From contig CAWJLS010000010.1 of the NCBI GenBank assembly GCA_963843755.1, positions 248,001 to 312,000 on the forward strand: a stretch of DNA of 64,000 nt, written 5' to 3'. This DNA comes from CAWJLS01 sp963843755. GTDB lineage: Bacteria; Acidobacteriota; Thermoanaerobaculia; Multivoradales; DATKCC01. Below are positions 8,887-17,360 of this stretch, one piece after another; the stretch's first letter is position 1; the number at the start of each line of letters is the position of its first letter. The notes under the pieces are model-generated. The model did no database searches. It was not told the origin of the DNA and saw nothing but the letters and a program-made list of their open reading frames with translations. Made by a program: the position numbers and the translations under genes.

Positions 8887-9537
8887 ATGTCGGAGTTCGC
8901 GGTCATCGGAATGGGACGGTTCGGGCGCGCGGTCGCCCGCAACCTGGTGCGTGAGGGGCAGTCGGTGCTGGCCATCGACCGGGACCCCCGGCGCCTGGAC
9001 CTGGTGTCCGGGGAGGTCGACGCGACCGCCCGGGCGGACACCACCGACGAGGAGGCGATGACGGCGCTCAAGCTCGACCGCATGGAGTGTGTCGTCGTCA
9101 CCATCGGCTCACGGGCCACCGAGGCGTCGGTGCTGACGGTGGCGATCCTGCGCGAGCTCGGGGTGCCGCGGATCGTCGCCCGCGCGTTCAACGAGCGCCA
9201 CGGGCGGGTGCTGCTGGCGATCGGCGCCAACGAGGTGCTCGACCCGGAGGACGAGATCGGCGGCCGCCTGGCGCTCCGGCTGGTGCGGCCGAGCATCCTC
9301 GACCAGCTCCGGTTCGGCGAGGTCCGCCTGGCCGAGGTCGAGGCGCCGGAGGCGTTCGTCGGCCAGTCGCTCGAGGAGCTCGAGCTGCGCGCCCGCTTCG
9401 ACGTCAACGTGCTGGCCATCCAGCGCGCCACCGAGGTCACTCCCAACCCCGGGGCGGAAGCCAAGATCGCCACCGGCGACGTGCTGGTGGTGCTGGGCAG
9501 CGAGCATGCGATCACCCGGATGGCGGGGCTCAAATGA
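8887..9537 (+). CDS. KtrA/TrkA-type potassium channel regulatory subunit (RCK)
   Basis: This 216-residue cytosolic protein has an N-terminal RCK_N Rossmann fold beginning FAVIGMGRFGRAVARNL (GxGxxG nucleotide motif), with acidic residue D at the end of beta-2 (LAIDRDP) for ATP/ADP or NAD binding. A C-terminal RCK_C domain lies at about 140-216 (FGEVRLAEVEAPEAFVGQSL...GDVLVVLGSE). It forms the ring that gates the KtrB channel encoded just upstream. Its stop overlaps the next start (ATGA), making a three-gene operon. Confidence 0.93.
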   Translation: MSEFAVIGMGRFGRAVARNLVREGQSVLAIDRDPRRLDLVSGEVDATARADTTDEEAMTALKLDRMECVVVTIGSRATEASVLTVAILRELGVPRIVARAFNERHGRVLLAIGANEVLDPEDEIGGRLALRLVRPSILDQLRFGEVRLAEVEAPEAFVGQSLEELELRARFDVNVLAIQRATEVTPNPGAEAKIATGDVLVVLGSEHAITRMAGLK

Positions 9538-10577
9538 CACTTCGTGCACGACTGCTCCTGGGCTACGGCTACCTGGTCGGCCTGCTGCTGTTCACCGCCG
9601 GCAGCGCCACCCTCTCCTTCCTCCACCTCTCGGCCGGCATCGAGGTGGTGCTCGACGAGAACTTCCGCTCGATCCGGGCGGCGATGGCGATGATCGAGGC
9701 GCTCGAGCGCCAGGACAGCGCGACGCTGGCCGCGCTGATCGACGGCGAGAGCGAGATCGGCGACATGGCGAGCCACGAGGAGGCGTTCCAGGACGCCCTC
9801 AAGGAGGCATCGGGCAACGTCACCGAGACGGACGAGCCGGAGACCCTGGCGTCGATCCGGCAGCACTACCAGGCCTACCAGGACGCCCGGAAAGCGCTCT
9901 TCGCCAACCTGCCCGAGCACCCGTTGACGGCATACAACCAACGGGTCTTCCCGCGCTTCTCGGAGGTCAAGCACGACGTCATCCACCTGCTCGACATCAA
10001 TCAGCGAGCCATGTTCCAGGCCGACCGGAGCGCGCGGGAGACGGCGGTCCAGAGCAGCACCTGGCTCGGCTTCATGGTGGTGGTGGCGCTGGTCTCCCTG
10101 GTCTTCCTCTCCCGGGCCATGCAGCGGCGCATCCTCTCCCGGTTGGCGCGCTTGCGCAGCAGCATGTTTGCCATCTCGACCGACCTCCAGGGGCGCCTGC
10201 GCGAGGACGGCAACGACGAGCTGTCGCAGATCGCCCGCCACCTCAACCGGCTGCTCGACCAGAACGAGGAGCTCAAGGCGCGCAACCTGGGCCGGGTCGC
10301 CCAGGAGCGGCGCCTGGTCCTCGGCCTGCTGGGGGCGTGGGGCGAGGGCGCGGCGCTGTTCAACCTCTCCGGCGAGCTGGTGGCCGGAGCGGTGGACGAC
10401 CGGGCGCTCGAAGGGGTGGTCTCCGGCTGGATCCAGGAGGCCGGCCGCCGCCACGCCGAGGCGGCACGCCCGCTGACCAAGACGATCGAGAAGGAGGGGG
10501 AGAAGGGCGGGCTCGACGTCGAGCTGCTGATCGCTCCGGGCGAGCGCCCGGTCGGCTGGCTGGCACGGCCTACCTGA
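9534..10577 (+). CDS. Membrane sensor protein (periplasmic helical bundle plus HAMP), no kinase domain
   Basis: The protein has 347 residues. ATG 9534 overlaps the KtrA stop by four bases, which decides the start. It has an N-terminal membrane helix (LLLGYGYLVGLLLFTAGSATLSF), about 150 residues of helical extracytoplasmic domain similar to four-helix-bundle ligand sensors of histidine kinases and chemoreceptors, and a second helix (TWLGFMVVVALVSLVFLSRAM). A HAMP segment (RRILSRLARLRSSM...DELSQIARHLNRLL) follows, then about 90 cytoplasmic residues in place of the expected kinase. Translational coupling to KtrA suggests it senses something relevant to potassium or turgor. How it passes on the signal is unknown. 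It converges on and overlaps the next gene by 8 bases. Confidence 0.8.
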   Translation: MTLRARLLLGYGYLVGLLLFTAGSATLSFLHLSAGIEVVLDENFRSIRAAMAMIEALERQDSATLAALIDGESEIGDMASHEEAFQDALKEASGNVTETDEPETLASIRQHYQAYQDARKALFANLPEHPLTAYNQRVFPRFSEVKHDVIHLLDINQRAMFQADRSARETAVQSSTWLGFMVVVALVSLVFLSRAMQRRILSRLARLRSSMFAISTDLQGRLREDGNDELSQIARHLNRLLDQNEELKARNLGRVAQERRLVLGLLGAWGEGAALFNLSGELVAGAVDDRALEGVVSGWIQEAGRRHAEAARPLTKTIEKEGEKGGLDVELLIAPGERPVGWLARPT

Positions 10578-11226
10578 GCGAGGCTACGCGGGCCAGGTGC
10601 TGGTCGGCGCCGGCGATGAGCAGCGAGTCCGAGTCCTTGAGCGGCGCGTCCGGGTTGGGGATCGGGGTGATCTGGCCGCTCAGCACGTCGTGGACGGCGA
10701 TCACCGCGATGTTGAAGCGCCGCGGCAGCTCGAGATCGCGTAGCGACTTGCCCACCCACTGCCCGGGCACCGCCATCTCCTGGGCCGAGAAGCCCTCGCC
10801 CAGCTCCACGTAGTTGAGGATCGCCCGGCTGACCACCCGCTTGGCCAGGAGCTGGGCCGACTCGCGCTCCGGAAAGATGGTCTCGGTGACGCCGATCTTC
10901 TGGAGGATGCGGGCGTGGATGTCCGAGATCACCTTGACGTAGATCTCCTGGACGCCGGAGTCGCGCAGGCCGAGGGCGGTCAGCACGCTCGCCGTCACGT
11001 CGTCGCCGGTCGAGACGATGGCGGCGTCGGCCTCGGCCGTGCCCACCTGGTCGAGCACCTGGAGGTCGGTGCCGTCGCCGACCGCGGCGTGCCGGATCAG
11101 CGACGCCACCCGCTCCACCTTGGCCGGGTCGACGTCGAGGGCGGTGACTTCGTGCCCCATGCGGTGGAGGCGCTCGGCGACGGAGGCGCCGAAGTTGCCG
11201 AGGCCGATGACCAGGAAGCGCTTCAT
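10570..11226 (-). CDS. Second KtrA/TrkA-type regulatory subunit (RCK)
   Basis: This 218-residue protein starts MKRFLVIGLGNFGASVAERL (GxGxxG) with the beta-2 acidic residue in TALDVDP, and ends with an RCK_C domain (FSAQEMAVPGQWVGKSLRDL ... DSDSLLIAG). It is distinct from the KtrA at 8887 in sequence and strand, so the window has one channel subunit and two candidate rings. It may gate another channel elsewhere, or give the same channel a second regulatory state. Confidence 0.9.
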   Translation of the reverse strand: MKRFLVIGLGNFGASVAERLHRMGHEVTALDVDPAKVERVASLIRHAAVGDGTDLQVLDQVGTAEADAAIVSTGDDVTASVLTALGLRDSGVQEIYVKVISDIHARILQKIGVTETIFPERESAQLLAKRVVSRAILNYVELGEGFSAQEMAVPGQWVGKSLRDLELPRRFNIAVIAVHDVLSGQITPIPNPDAPLKDSDSLLIAGADQHLARVASLR

Positions 11227-11351
11227 GGAGTGGCGTGGACGGGGCGCCCGCCGCGGGCGCGAGGCGAGTCTAGCAGCCTGAGCGGCTCCTGCCCTGCCGG
11301 GTGGCGCACGGTGTGGCGGATGCGCGTAAGCTGCACGTATTGGAGGGTTGT

Positions 11352-12785
11352 ATGGTCTGGCCTGCCGGGACCGTGGAGCCGCTCGCAGGAGTGGACTCCG
11401 CGTGGTTGAGGATGGACGAGCCGTCGAACCTGATGGTGATCAACGGCGTGCTCGTTCTGGACCGCCCGATCTCCCGTGACGAGCTCGCCGCGGTGGTCGG
11501 CGAGCGGCTGCTTTCGATCCCGCGGTTCCGCCAGCGGGTGGTCTGCCGCCGGCGCTCCGGGCGCCCGTGCTGGGAGGACGACCCCTCCTTCGACCTGGAC
11601 CGCCACGTCCTGAGCCGCCGGCTGGGAGATCCCGGCGACCGCCGGGCGCTCCAGGGGGTGGTCAGCGACCTGATGAGCGACCCGTTCGAGCCCGAACGGC
11701 CTCCCTGGACCTTCCACCTGATCGAAGGCTACGGCGACCGCTCGGCGGTGATGGTGCGCCTGCACCACTGCCTGGGGGACGGTCTCGCCCTGATGATGGT
11801 CCTGCTCTCGCTCACCGAGGCCGGCGGCGCGACCAACCCGTTCCGTGACCTGTTCTCCGGCGACTGCGACCTGGCGCGGGTACGGTCGGCGGCCGAGGCG
11901 CTGATGCCTGACGGCATGCGGCTGATGCTCCACCCGGCGGAGAGCCTGGCCCGGGCCGGGCGCCTGCTCCGCGGCGTGGCGGCCACCACCGCCCTCGGGC
12001 GCCTGGCGTTGCGGCTGCCCGACCCGCCGAGCCGCTTCAAGGGCCGCCTGGTATCGGACAAGCGCGCCGCCTGGTCCGAGGCGGTAGCGCTCGACGATCT
12101 CCGCGGCGTCGCCCACTCCCTCGGGGCGACGATCAACGACGTCCTCCTGACCGCGGTCACCGGCGGGCTGCGGCGCTACCTGGTGGAGCACGACGACGCG
12201 GTGGCGGCGCGGCTGGCGTTCCGGGCCGCGGTGCCGGTCAACCTACGGCCGCTCGGCGCCATGGACCGCCTGGGCAACCGCTTCGGCCTGGTCTTCCTGT
12301 CGATGCCGGTCGGCGTCGCCGACCCCCTCGACCGCCTGGCCGAGGTCCGCCGGCGGATGCGCTCGCTGCGCTCCTCGGCCGAGCCCCTGGTCACCTTCGG
12401 CATCCTGAAGCTCATGGGGCGTGGCCCGCTGGCTCTCCAGCGGGCGGTGGTCAACCTGCTGGCCGCCAAGACGACGGCGGTGATGACCAACGTTCCCGGA
12501 CCGCGCACGCCGCTCTCCCTGGGAGGCCGGACGATCGAGGACCTGTTCTTCTGGGTGCCCCAGGCCGGGCGGGTGGGCATCGGCATCAGCATCATGAGCT
12601 ACGCCGGCGCGGTGCGGGTCGGCATCGGCACCGACGCCGGCCTGGTGCCCGATCCGGAGAGGATCGTCGCCGCCTACGAGGACGAGCTGGCGACGCTGAT
12701 GCGTTGCGGCCACGGCCTCGACGCCTCGTGGCTGTGGGGGGTGGAGCGGGGCCGGGAGGCCGTGGCCTGGGCGCTGCCGGACTAG
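11352..12785 (+). CDS. Wax ester synthase/diacylglycerol acyltransferase-like protein (WS/DGAT)
   Basis: From ATG 11352, preceded by GGAGGG, the protein has 477 residues. The active-site motif HHxxxDG is present as HHCLGDG in the N-terminal domain, after the PWTFHLIEGYGD segment typical of the family. The C-terminal DUF1298-type domain is recognisable (ATINDVLLTAVTGGLRRYL, VPVNLRP, TNVPGPRTPL, GRVGIGISIMSYAG). Family members transfer an acyl group from acyl-CoA to a long-chain alcohol or diacylglycerol, making storage lipid at the membrane. Divergent from the KtrA gene. Confidence 0.9.
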   Translation: MVWPAGTVEPLAGVDSAWLRMDEPSNLMVINGVLVLDRPISRDELAAVVGERLLSIPRFRQRVVCRRRSGRPCWEDDPSFDLDRHVLSRRLGDPGDRRALQGVVSDLMSDPFEPERPPWTFHLIEGYGDRSAVMVRLHHCLGDGLALMMVLLSLTEAGGATNPFRDLFSGDCDLARVRSAAEALMPDGMRLMLHPAESLARAGRLLRGVAATTALGRLALRLPDPPSRFKGRLVSDKRAAWSEAVALDDLRGVAHSLGATINDVLLTAVTGGLRRYLVEHDDAVAARLAFRAAVPVNLRPLGAMDRLGNRFGLVFLSMPVGVADPLDRLAEVRRRMRSLRSSAEPLVTFGILKLMGRGPLALQRAVVNLLAAKTTAVMTNVPGPRTPLSLGGRTIEDLFFWVPQAGRVGIGISIMSYAGAVRVGIGTDAGLVPDPERIVAAYEDELATLMRCGHGLDASWLWGVERGREAVAWALPD

Positions 12786-12791
12786 ACGGGC

Positions 12792-14474
12792 TCAGCAGGC
12801 CGGAACGGTGAACCAGAACGCGGCGCCCTCGCCCGGCCTGGAGTCGACCGAGATCCGGCCGCCGTGGGCCTCGACGATGCCCCGGGCGATGCCCAGCCCG
12901 AGGCCGACGCCGCCCCCCTGGACGCGCTTCTCCTGCCAGTAGGCGTCGAACAGCGAGGGCAGGTGCTCGGGGTGGATGCCGGGGCCGGTGTCGCGGACGG
13001 TGAAGCGGATCTCCTGCCGCTCGTCCCCCTCGTATCCCTCTTCGGCATCCCCGGTGGTCGCGAGCGCCGCGCCGAGGTCGATCCGGCCGCCGCGCGACGT
13101 GACCTTGAGGGCGTTGCGCAGCAGGTTCGAGAACACCTGGATCAGCCGGCCGCGGTCGCCGGAGAGGCGGGGCAGCCCTTCGGCCACGGTGACCTCGATC
13201 CTCACGCCGCGCTCGTCGGCCTCGGTGGCGAACGCCTCCGCCGCCTCGCGCACCAGGTCGGCCGGGTCGAGAAGGCGGTGCTCGATGAACAGCTCGCCGG
13301 CCTCGATCTGGGAGGCGTCGAGGAGGTCGTCGATCAGCCGCTGGGCCTGCTCGCCGGCGCGCCGGGCGGCGGCGAAGGCGCGGCGGCCCCGGCTCGTCTC
13401 CGGGCAGCCGGTGTGCTCGATCAGGCGGAGCGAAAGGGCGACCGTGTTGAGCGGCTCGCGCAGGTCGTGGGAGACCACGGCGAGCAGCCGGTCGCGGCTC
13501 GCCACCGCGCCCTGGACCTCACCGTAGAGCCGCGCGTTGTCGACCGCCAGCGCCGCCCGGGCGCCGATCTCCCGGGCCAGCGGCAGGTCGGTCTCATCGT
13601 AGCGCCGTTGCGACGCGGCCGAGACCAGGGTCAGGGCGCCGAGGATGCGCCCGCGGGCCTCCATCGGCACGGTCAGGATCGAGTGCAGGTCGAGCGACCG
13701 GAGCCAGGACAGGTGCTCGGCGTCGCGCGCCGCGTCCGCCAGCATCCGGTCGGTGACCTCGTGGCGCAGGGTGGGCTCGCCGGTTCGCACGACCCAGGCG
13801 GGGCCGTGGTCGTCGTCCGGATGGGGCGGGTATTGCTCCGCGTGGTACCTGCCGTCGTCCTCGCCCTGCGGGTGGCCGTGGGCTGTGATGATGCGCTCCA
13901 GGCGCCCGTCGGCGGTGACCAGGTCGATCACGCACCAGTCGGCGAGGCGGGGGACCACCAGGCCGGCGACGTTCTCGAGGGTGGTGGCGGAGTCGAGCGA
14001 GGTGCCGAGCACGCCGGACGCCTGTCCGAGCAGCTCGAGCGCCTCCTCGCTACGCCGGCGCTCGGTGACGTCCGTGCACAGGCCGGCCATCCAGATCGGC
14101 TCGCCCTCGTCGTCGAAGAAGAGCTGGCCGCGGGCCTCGAGCCAGCGCAGGGCGCCGTCCGCCCGGACGATGCGGTACTCGACGTGAAAGTCGTGCCGGG
14201 TGGTGACCGCCTCTTCGATCCGCGCCACGACCCGCTCGCGGTCGTCCGGGTGGATCGGCGCCAGGAAGTCGTCCAACGAGCCGCCGAAGGTGCCCGGCTC
14301 GATGCCGTGGAGCCGTTCGAGGGTGGGGGACCACGAGACCAGGTCGCGGGGGATGTTCCAGTCCCAGGCCCCCATGTGCCCGGCCTCCATGGCCAGGCGC
14401 AGCCTCTGCTCGCTGCGTCGGAACGCCTCGTGGGCCTCCGGAGGGTGGGAGTAGGTCGATGGCGGCAGAGGCAT
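12792..14474 (-). CDS. Orphan PAS-GAF sensor histidine kinase
   Basis: This 560-residue protein has no membrane segments and is therefore soluble. A PAS_3-type PAS domain occupies about 18-140 (MGAWDWNIPRDLVSWS ... CTDVTERRRSEE), followed by a GAF domain at about 155-310. A HisKA domain carries the phospho-acceptor in VVSHDLREPLNTVALSL, and HATPase_c has N (FSNLLRNALKVT), G1 (DTGPGIHPEHLPSLF) and G2 (GVGLGLGIARGIVEAHGG) boxes. No receiver domain or response-regulator gene is adjacent, so the partner is unknown. The tail-to-tail gap to the acyltransferase is 6 bases. Confidence 0.92.
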   Translation of the reverse strand: MPLPPSTYSHPPEAHEAFRRSEQRLRLAMEAGHMGAWDWNIPRDLVSWSPTLERLHGIEPGTFGGSLDDFLAPIHPDDRERVVARIEEAVTTRHDFHVEYRIVRADGALRWLEARGQLFFDDEGEPIWMAGLCTDVTERRRSEEALELLGQASGVLGTSLDSATTLENVAGLVVPRLADWCVIDLVTADGRLERIITAHGHPQGEDDGRYHAEQYPPHPDDDHGPAWVVRTGEPTLRHEVTDRMLADAARDAEHLSWLRSLDLHSILTVPMEARGRILGALTLVSAASQRRYDETDLPLAREIGARAALAVDNARLYGEVQGAVASRDRLLAVVSHDLREPLNTVALSLRLIEHTGCPETSRGRRAFAAARRAGEQAQRLIDDLLDASQIEAGELFIEHRLLDPADLVREAAEAFATEADERGVRIEVTVAEGLPRLSGDRGRLIQVFSNLLRNALKVTSRGGRIDLGAALATTGDAEEGYEGDERQEIRFTVRDTGPGIHPEHLPSLFDAYWQEKRVQGGGVGLGLGIARGIVEAHGGRISVDSRPGEGAAFWFTVPAC

Positions 14475-14539
14475 GGTCGTGTGAGGCCAGCAGTTTATCC
14501 GATTCGGTCGAAGGTGGACCGTCCTGCTAGTCTTTCTCC

Positions 14540-14953
14540 ATGAGACTCTGGACCCCGCTCTTTCTCGGCGCCGCGCTCGGCGCCGCCACGTGCGCCCTGC
14601 TGACCTTCATGCCGCGGACCCAGGGCATCGCCCTGCTGTCGCTGATCCTGGTCGCCGCCGGCTGGGTCTACGTCGGCGCGGCTCTGTCCGACGGGCGTGT
14701 GCGCTTCGTCGTGCTCGAGATCGGCCTGGCGCTCGTCTTCCTCGGACTGGCCTACGTCGGGCTCTGGTACTCACCGTGGGCGCTGGTGGCCGGGTTCGTC
14801 GGCCACGGCATCTGGGACTGGTTCCACGAGCACCCGGAGAACGACCGTCAGGCGGGGGCGCCGCTGCGGGCGCTCTGGTATCCGCCGTCGTGTGTCGGGT
14901 TCGACTGGCTGGTGGCGCTGTTCATCGTCGACTGGTACTTGCTTGGCGGCTGA
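14540..14953 (+). CDS. Small polytopic membrane protein, function unknown
   Basis: This 137-residue protein has about four to five hydrophobic helices: WTPLFLGAALGAATCALLTF, GIALLSLILVAAGWVYVGAA, VVLEIGLALVFLGLAYVGLW and WLVALFIVDWYLLG. A loop motif GHGIWDWFHEHPEND is rich in potential ligands (H, D) and recalls DUF6010-like integral membrane proteins, but I cannot confirm this. It is divergent from the histidine kinase, with 65 bases between the starts. Confidence 0.7.
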   Translation: MRLWTPLFLGAALGAATCALLTFMPRTQGIALLSLILVAAGWVYVGAALSDGRVRFVVLEIGLALVFLGLAYVGLWYSPWALVAGFVGHGIWDWFHEHPENDRQAGAPLRALWYPPSCVGFDWLVALFIVDWYLLGG

Positions 14954-14987
14954 CTGGATCTCCCCCCATCCCCTCGATCCCCTTCCC
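14954..14987 (+). repeat. Dispersed 34-bp intergenic repeat, copy A
   Basis: A 34-base C-rich sequence (begins CTGGATCTCCCCCC, ends GATCCCCTTCCC) lies immediately after the stop of the preceding gene. It matches the reverse complement of 57335-57368 at 33 of 34 positions, the only difference being at position 8. It sits between convergent 3' ends. Confidence 0.75.
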
Positions 14988-15031
14988 GCCCGGGGACACT
15001 GAGGGCAGGCGGGGAGGGAGGCGTCTCAGTC

Positions 15032-15832
15032 TCAGTCCGCGTCGGGCGCGGCGGCGGCGCGGTCGACGTACCAGGCGACGGTGCCGCGGCAGTGCACGCG
15101 GGCGGCCGGGAGGGTGTCGGTGCTGCGGCGGACGACGATCGAGCGCACCGCCGGCTGCTTGCGCTTTCCCGAGACCAGGAAGAGCACCTGCTCGGCGCGG
15201 GCCAGGGCCGGCAGGGTGAGGGTCACGCGGGGATGCTCGTGGGGCACCGGCGGGTCGGGGACGGCCCGGACCCAGCGCTCGGTCTCGTCCAGAGCCGCGT
15301 CGCCGGGGAAGAGCGACGCCGTGTGGCCGTCCTCGCCGAGGCCGAGGAGCACCGCGTCGAGCCCGGGCCTTTTGCCCGACGCCGCCGATCCCGCCGACGC
15401 CGCAGATCCACCGAGCAGCCGGCGCAGCTCCCGTTCGTAGCGCGCGGCCGCCTCCTCCGGGCTCGCCGCCGTCAGCCCGGTCGCGATCGACTCGGTCCCG
15501 TCCGGGCCGGGCTCGGCGGCCTGGGGGATCGGGTGGACGTTCTCCGGCGGGATCGGCACGTGGGCGATCAGTGCCTCCTCGGCCATGCGGCGGTTGCTGT
15601 CCGGGTGGCCGGGCGGCACGAAGCGCTCGTCCCCCCAGAACAGGTGGATCCGCGGCCACGGCATGCGGTCGCGAAAATCGGTCGCCAGCAGCCGGTAGAG
15701 GGTACGCGGGGTCGAGCCGCCGGCGAGGACGATCCCGAAGCTCCGGCCGGAGGCCGCCTCCTCGCCGGCCCGGGCGGTGAGCTCCTCGGCCACCGCCCGG
15801 CTCAGGGCATCCAGGTCGTCGTAGATCCGCAT
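15032..15832 (-). CDS. pgl: 6-phosphogluconolactonase
   Basis: The protein has 266 residues starting at ATG 15832. Family motifs are visible: VLAGGSTPRTLYRLL, HLFWGDERFVPPGHPDSN, and LLGLGEDGHTASLFPG, which contains the catalytic region. It hydrolyses 6-phosphoglucono-delta-lactone to 6-phosphogluconate, the step after G6PD. A low-complexity insert (GGSAASAGSAASG, from short near-repeats at about 15375-15415) lies in a presumed surface loop. The gene begins 10 bases after the stop of zwf, in the same operon. Confidence 0.93.
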   Translation of the reverse strand: MRIYDDLDALSRAVAEELTARAGEEAASGRSFGIVLAGGSTPRTLYRLLATDFRDRMPWPRIHLFWGDERFVPPGHPDSNRRMAEEALIAHVPIPPENVHPIPQAAEPGPDGTESIATGLTAASPEEAAARYERELRRLLGGSAASAGSAASGKRPGLDAVLLGLGEDGHTASLFPGDAALDETERWVRAVPDPPVPHEHPRVTLTLPALARAEQVLFLVSGKRKQPAVRSIVVRRSTDTLPAARVHCRGTVAWYVDRAAAAPDAD

Positions 15833-15842
15833 CTCAGTCCTC

Positions 15843-17360
15843 TCACTCCTCGAGGCTCCGCCAGCTCCGGCCGCTCCGGGCGAGCAGCTTCTCGGCCCCG
15901 TCCGGTCCCCAGGAGCCGGCCGGGTAGCTCTCGACCGGCTCGTCCCGCTCGAGGAGCGGCGTGTAGAGGCGCCAGGAGGCCTCCACCTCGTCGGCGCGGA
16001 CGAACAGCGTCTGGTCCCCCTCCATGACGTCGAGCAGCAGGGTGCGGTAGGCGTCGGGAAGCGGCTCGAACGCGTCGGCGTAGCTGAAGTCGAGCGCGTA
16101 GCTGTCGAGGCGCACCGGGTCGCCCGGGGTCTTGACCTCGAACAGCAGGGAGAACCCTTCGTCCGGCTGGAGCACGATGCGCAGCACGTTGGTGTGCGGG
16201 TCGCAACTGTCCAGGCTCTGGAAGAAAGAGACCGGCGGCCGCTTGAACACCACGTCGATCTCGGTGCGCTTCTTCGGCAGCCGTTTGCCGGTGCGCAGGT
16301 AGAACGGTACGCCGGTCCAGCGCCAGGTCTCGACCTCGACCTCCAGGGCGACGAAGGTCTCGGTCCGCGAGCCGTCGGCGACCCGGTCCTCGTCCCGGTA
16401 GGCGCGCACCGTCTCGCCGTCGATCGTCCCCTCGTCGTACTGGCCGAAGACCACCGACTCCGGGAGGATCGGCCGCGCGGCATGGAGCACCTTGACCTTC
16501 TCGTCCCGGATGGCGTCGGCCTGGTAGCGGGCCGGCGCCTCCATGGCGACCAGGGTCAGGAGCTGGGTGAGGTGGTTCTGGACCATGTCGCGGAGCGCGC
16601 CGGCGCGCTCGTAGTAGCCGGCCCGTTCCTCGACCCCCAGATCCTCGGCGACCGTGATCTGGACGCAGTCGATCTCCTGGCGGTTCCAGAGGCTCTCGAA
16701 GACCGTGTTGGCGAACCGGAAGACCAACAGGTTCTGGACGGTCTCTTTCCCCAGGTAGTGGTCGATCCGGTAGACCTGGGACTCGTCGAAGGTGCCGTGG
16801 ACCACCCGGTTGAGCTCCTCGGCCGAGGCCAGGTCGCGGCCGAACGGCTTCTCGATCACCACCCGCGTCCATCCGGGGCCGGAGTCGAGGCCGGCGCCGC
16901 CCAGCCCTTCGATGGCGTCGCCGAAGACCTGGGGCGGCAGGGCGAGGTAGAGGATGCGGTTGCCCGGCAGGCCGTGCTCGCGCTCGATCTCCTCGATCCG
17001 TCGGGCGAGGCGGGCGTAGGCGTCCGCGTCGCCGGCGCCGATCGACTGGTAGTGCAGGCGCCCGGTGCACCAGCCGTCGAGGTCGTCCCGGCCGGTTGCG
17101 CCGCCCTTGCCGCCCTTGCCCCCCTTGTCGGCAAACGCTTCGCCGAGGGCGTCGAGCGCCCAGGCGCGGTAGCTCTCGTCGGTGCGTTCGTCGCTGGTGC
17201 CGACTCCGAGGACGACCAGGCCGGAGTCGGCCGCGCCGCCGGTGGTCAGCTCGTGGAGGGCGGGCAGGAGCTTGCGCGCCATGAGATCCCCGGTGCCGCC
17301 GAGGACGACGAAGAGATGCGGCTCGGCCCGGGCGGCGCCCCGCTCCTCGCGGCCGGCCAT
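15843..17360 (-). CDS. zwf: Glucose-6-phosphate 1-dehydrogenase
   Basis: The protein has 505 residues from ATG 17360, or 506 from the GTG immediately before it at 17363, which overlaps the gnd stop. It has an N-terminal Rossmann motif (FVVLGGTGDLMARKLLPAL), the invariant substrate-binding signature YRIDHYLGKETVQN, and EKPFGRD. It oxidises glucose-6-phosphate to 6-phosphoglucono-lactone with NAD(P)+. A KGGKGGKGG tract at about residues 75-83, from three 9-base repeats at about 17100-17130, is an unusual insert. Second-last gene of the pentose-phosphate operon. Confidence 0.95.
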   Translation of the reverse strand: MAGREERGAARAEPHLFVVLGGTGDLMARKLLPALHELTTGGAADSGLVVLGVGTSDERTDESYRAWALDALGEAFADKGGKGGKGGATGRDDLDGWCTGRLHYQSIGAGDADAYARLARRIEEIEREHGLPGNRILYLALPPQVFGDAIEGLGGAGLDSGPGWTRVVIEKPFGRDLASAEELNRVVHGTFDESQVYRIDHYLGKETVQNLLVFRFANTVFESLWNRQEIDCVQITVAEDLGVEERAGYYERAGALRDMVQNHLTQLLTLVAMEAPARYQADAIRDEKVKVLHAARPILPESVVFGQYDEGTIDGETVRAYRDEDRVADGSRTETFVALEVEVETWRWTGVPFYLRTGKRLPKKRTEIDVVFKRPPVSFFQSLDSCDPHTNVLRIVLQPDEGFSLLFEVKTPGDPVRLDSYALDFSYADAFEPLPDAYRTLLLDVMEGDQTLFVRADEVEASWRLYTPLLERDEPVESYPAGSWGPDGAEKLLARSGRSWRSLEE

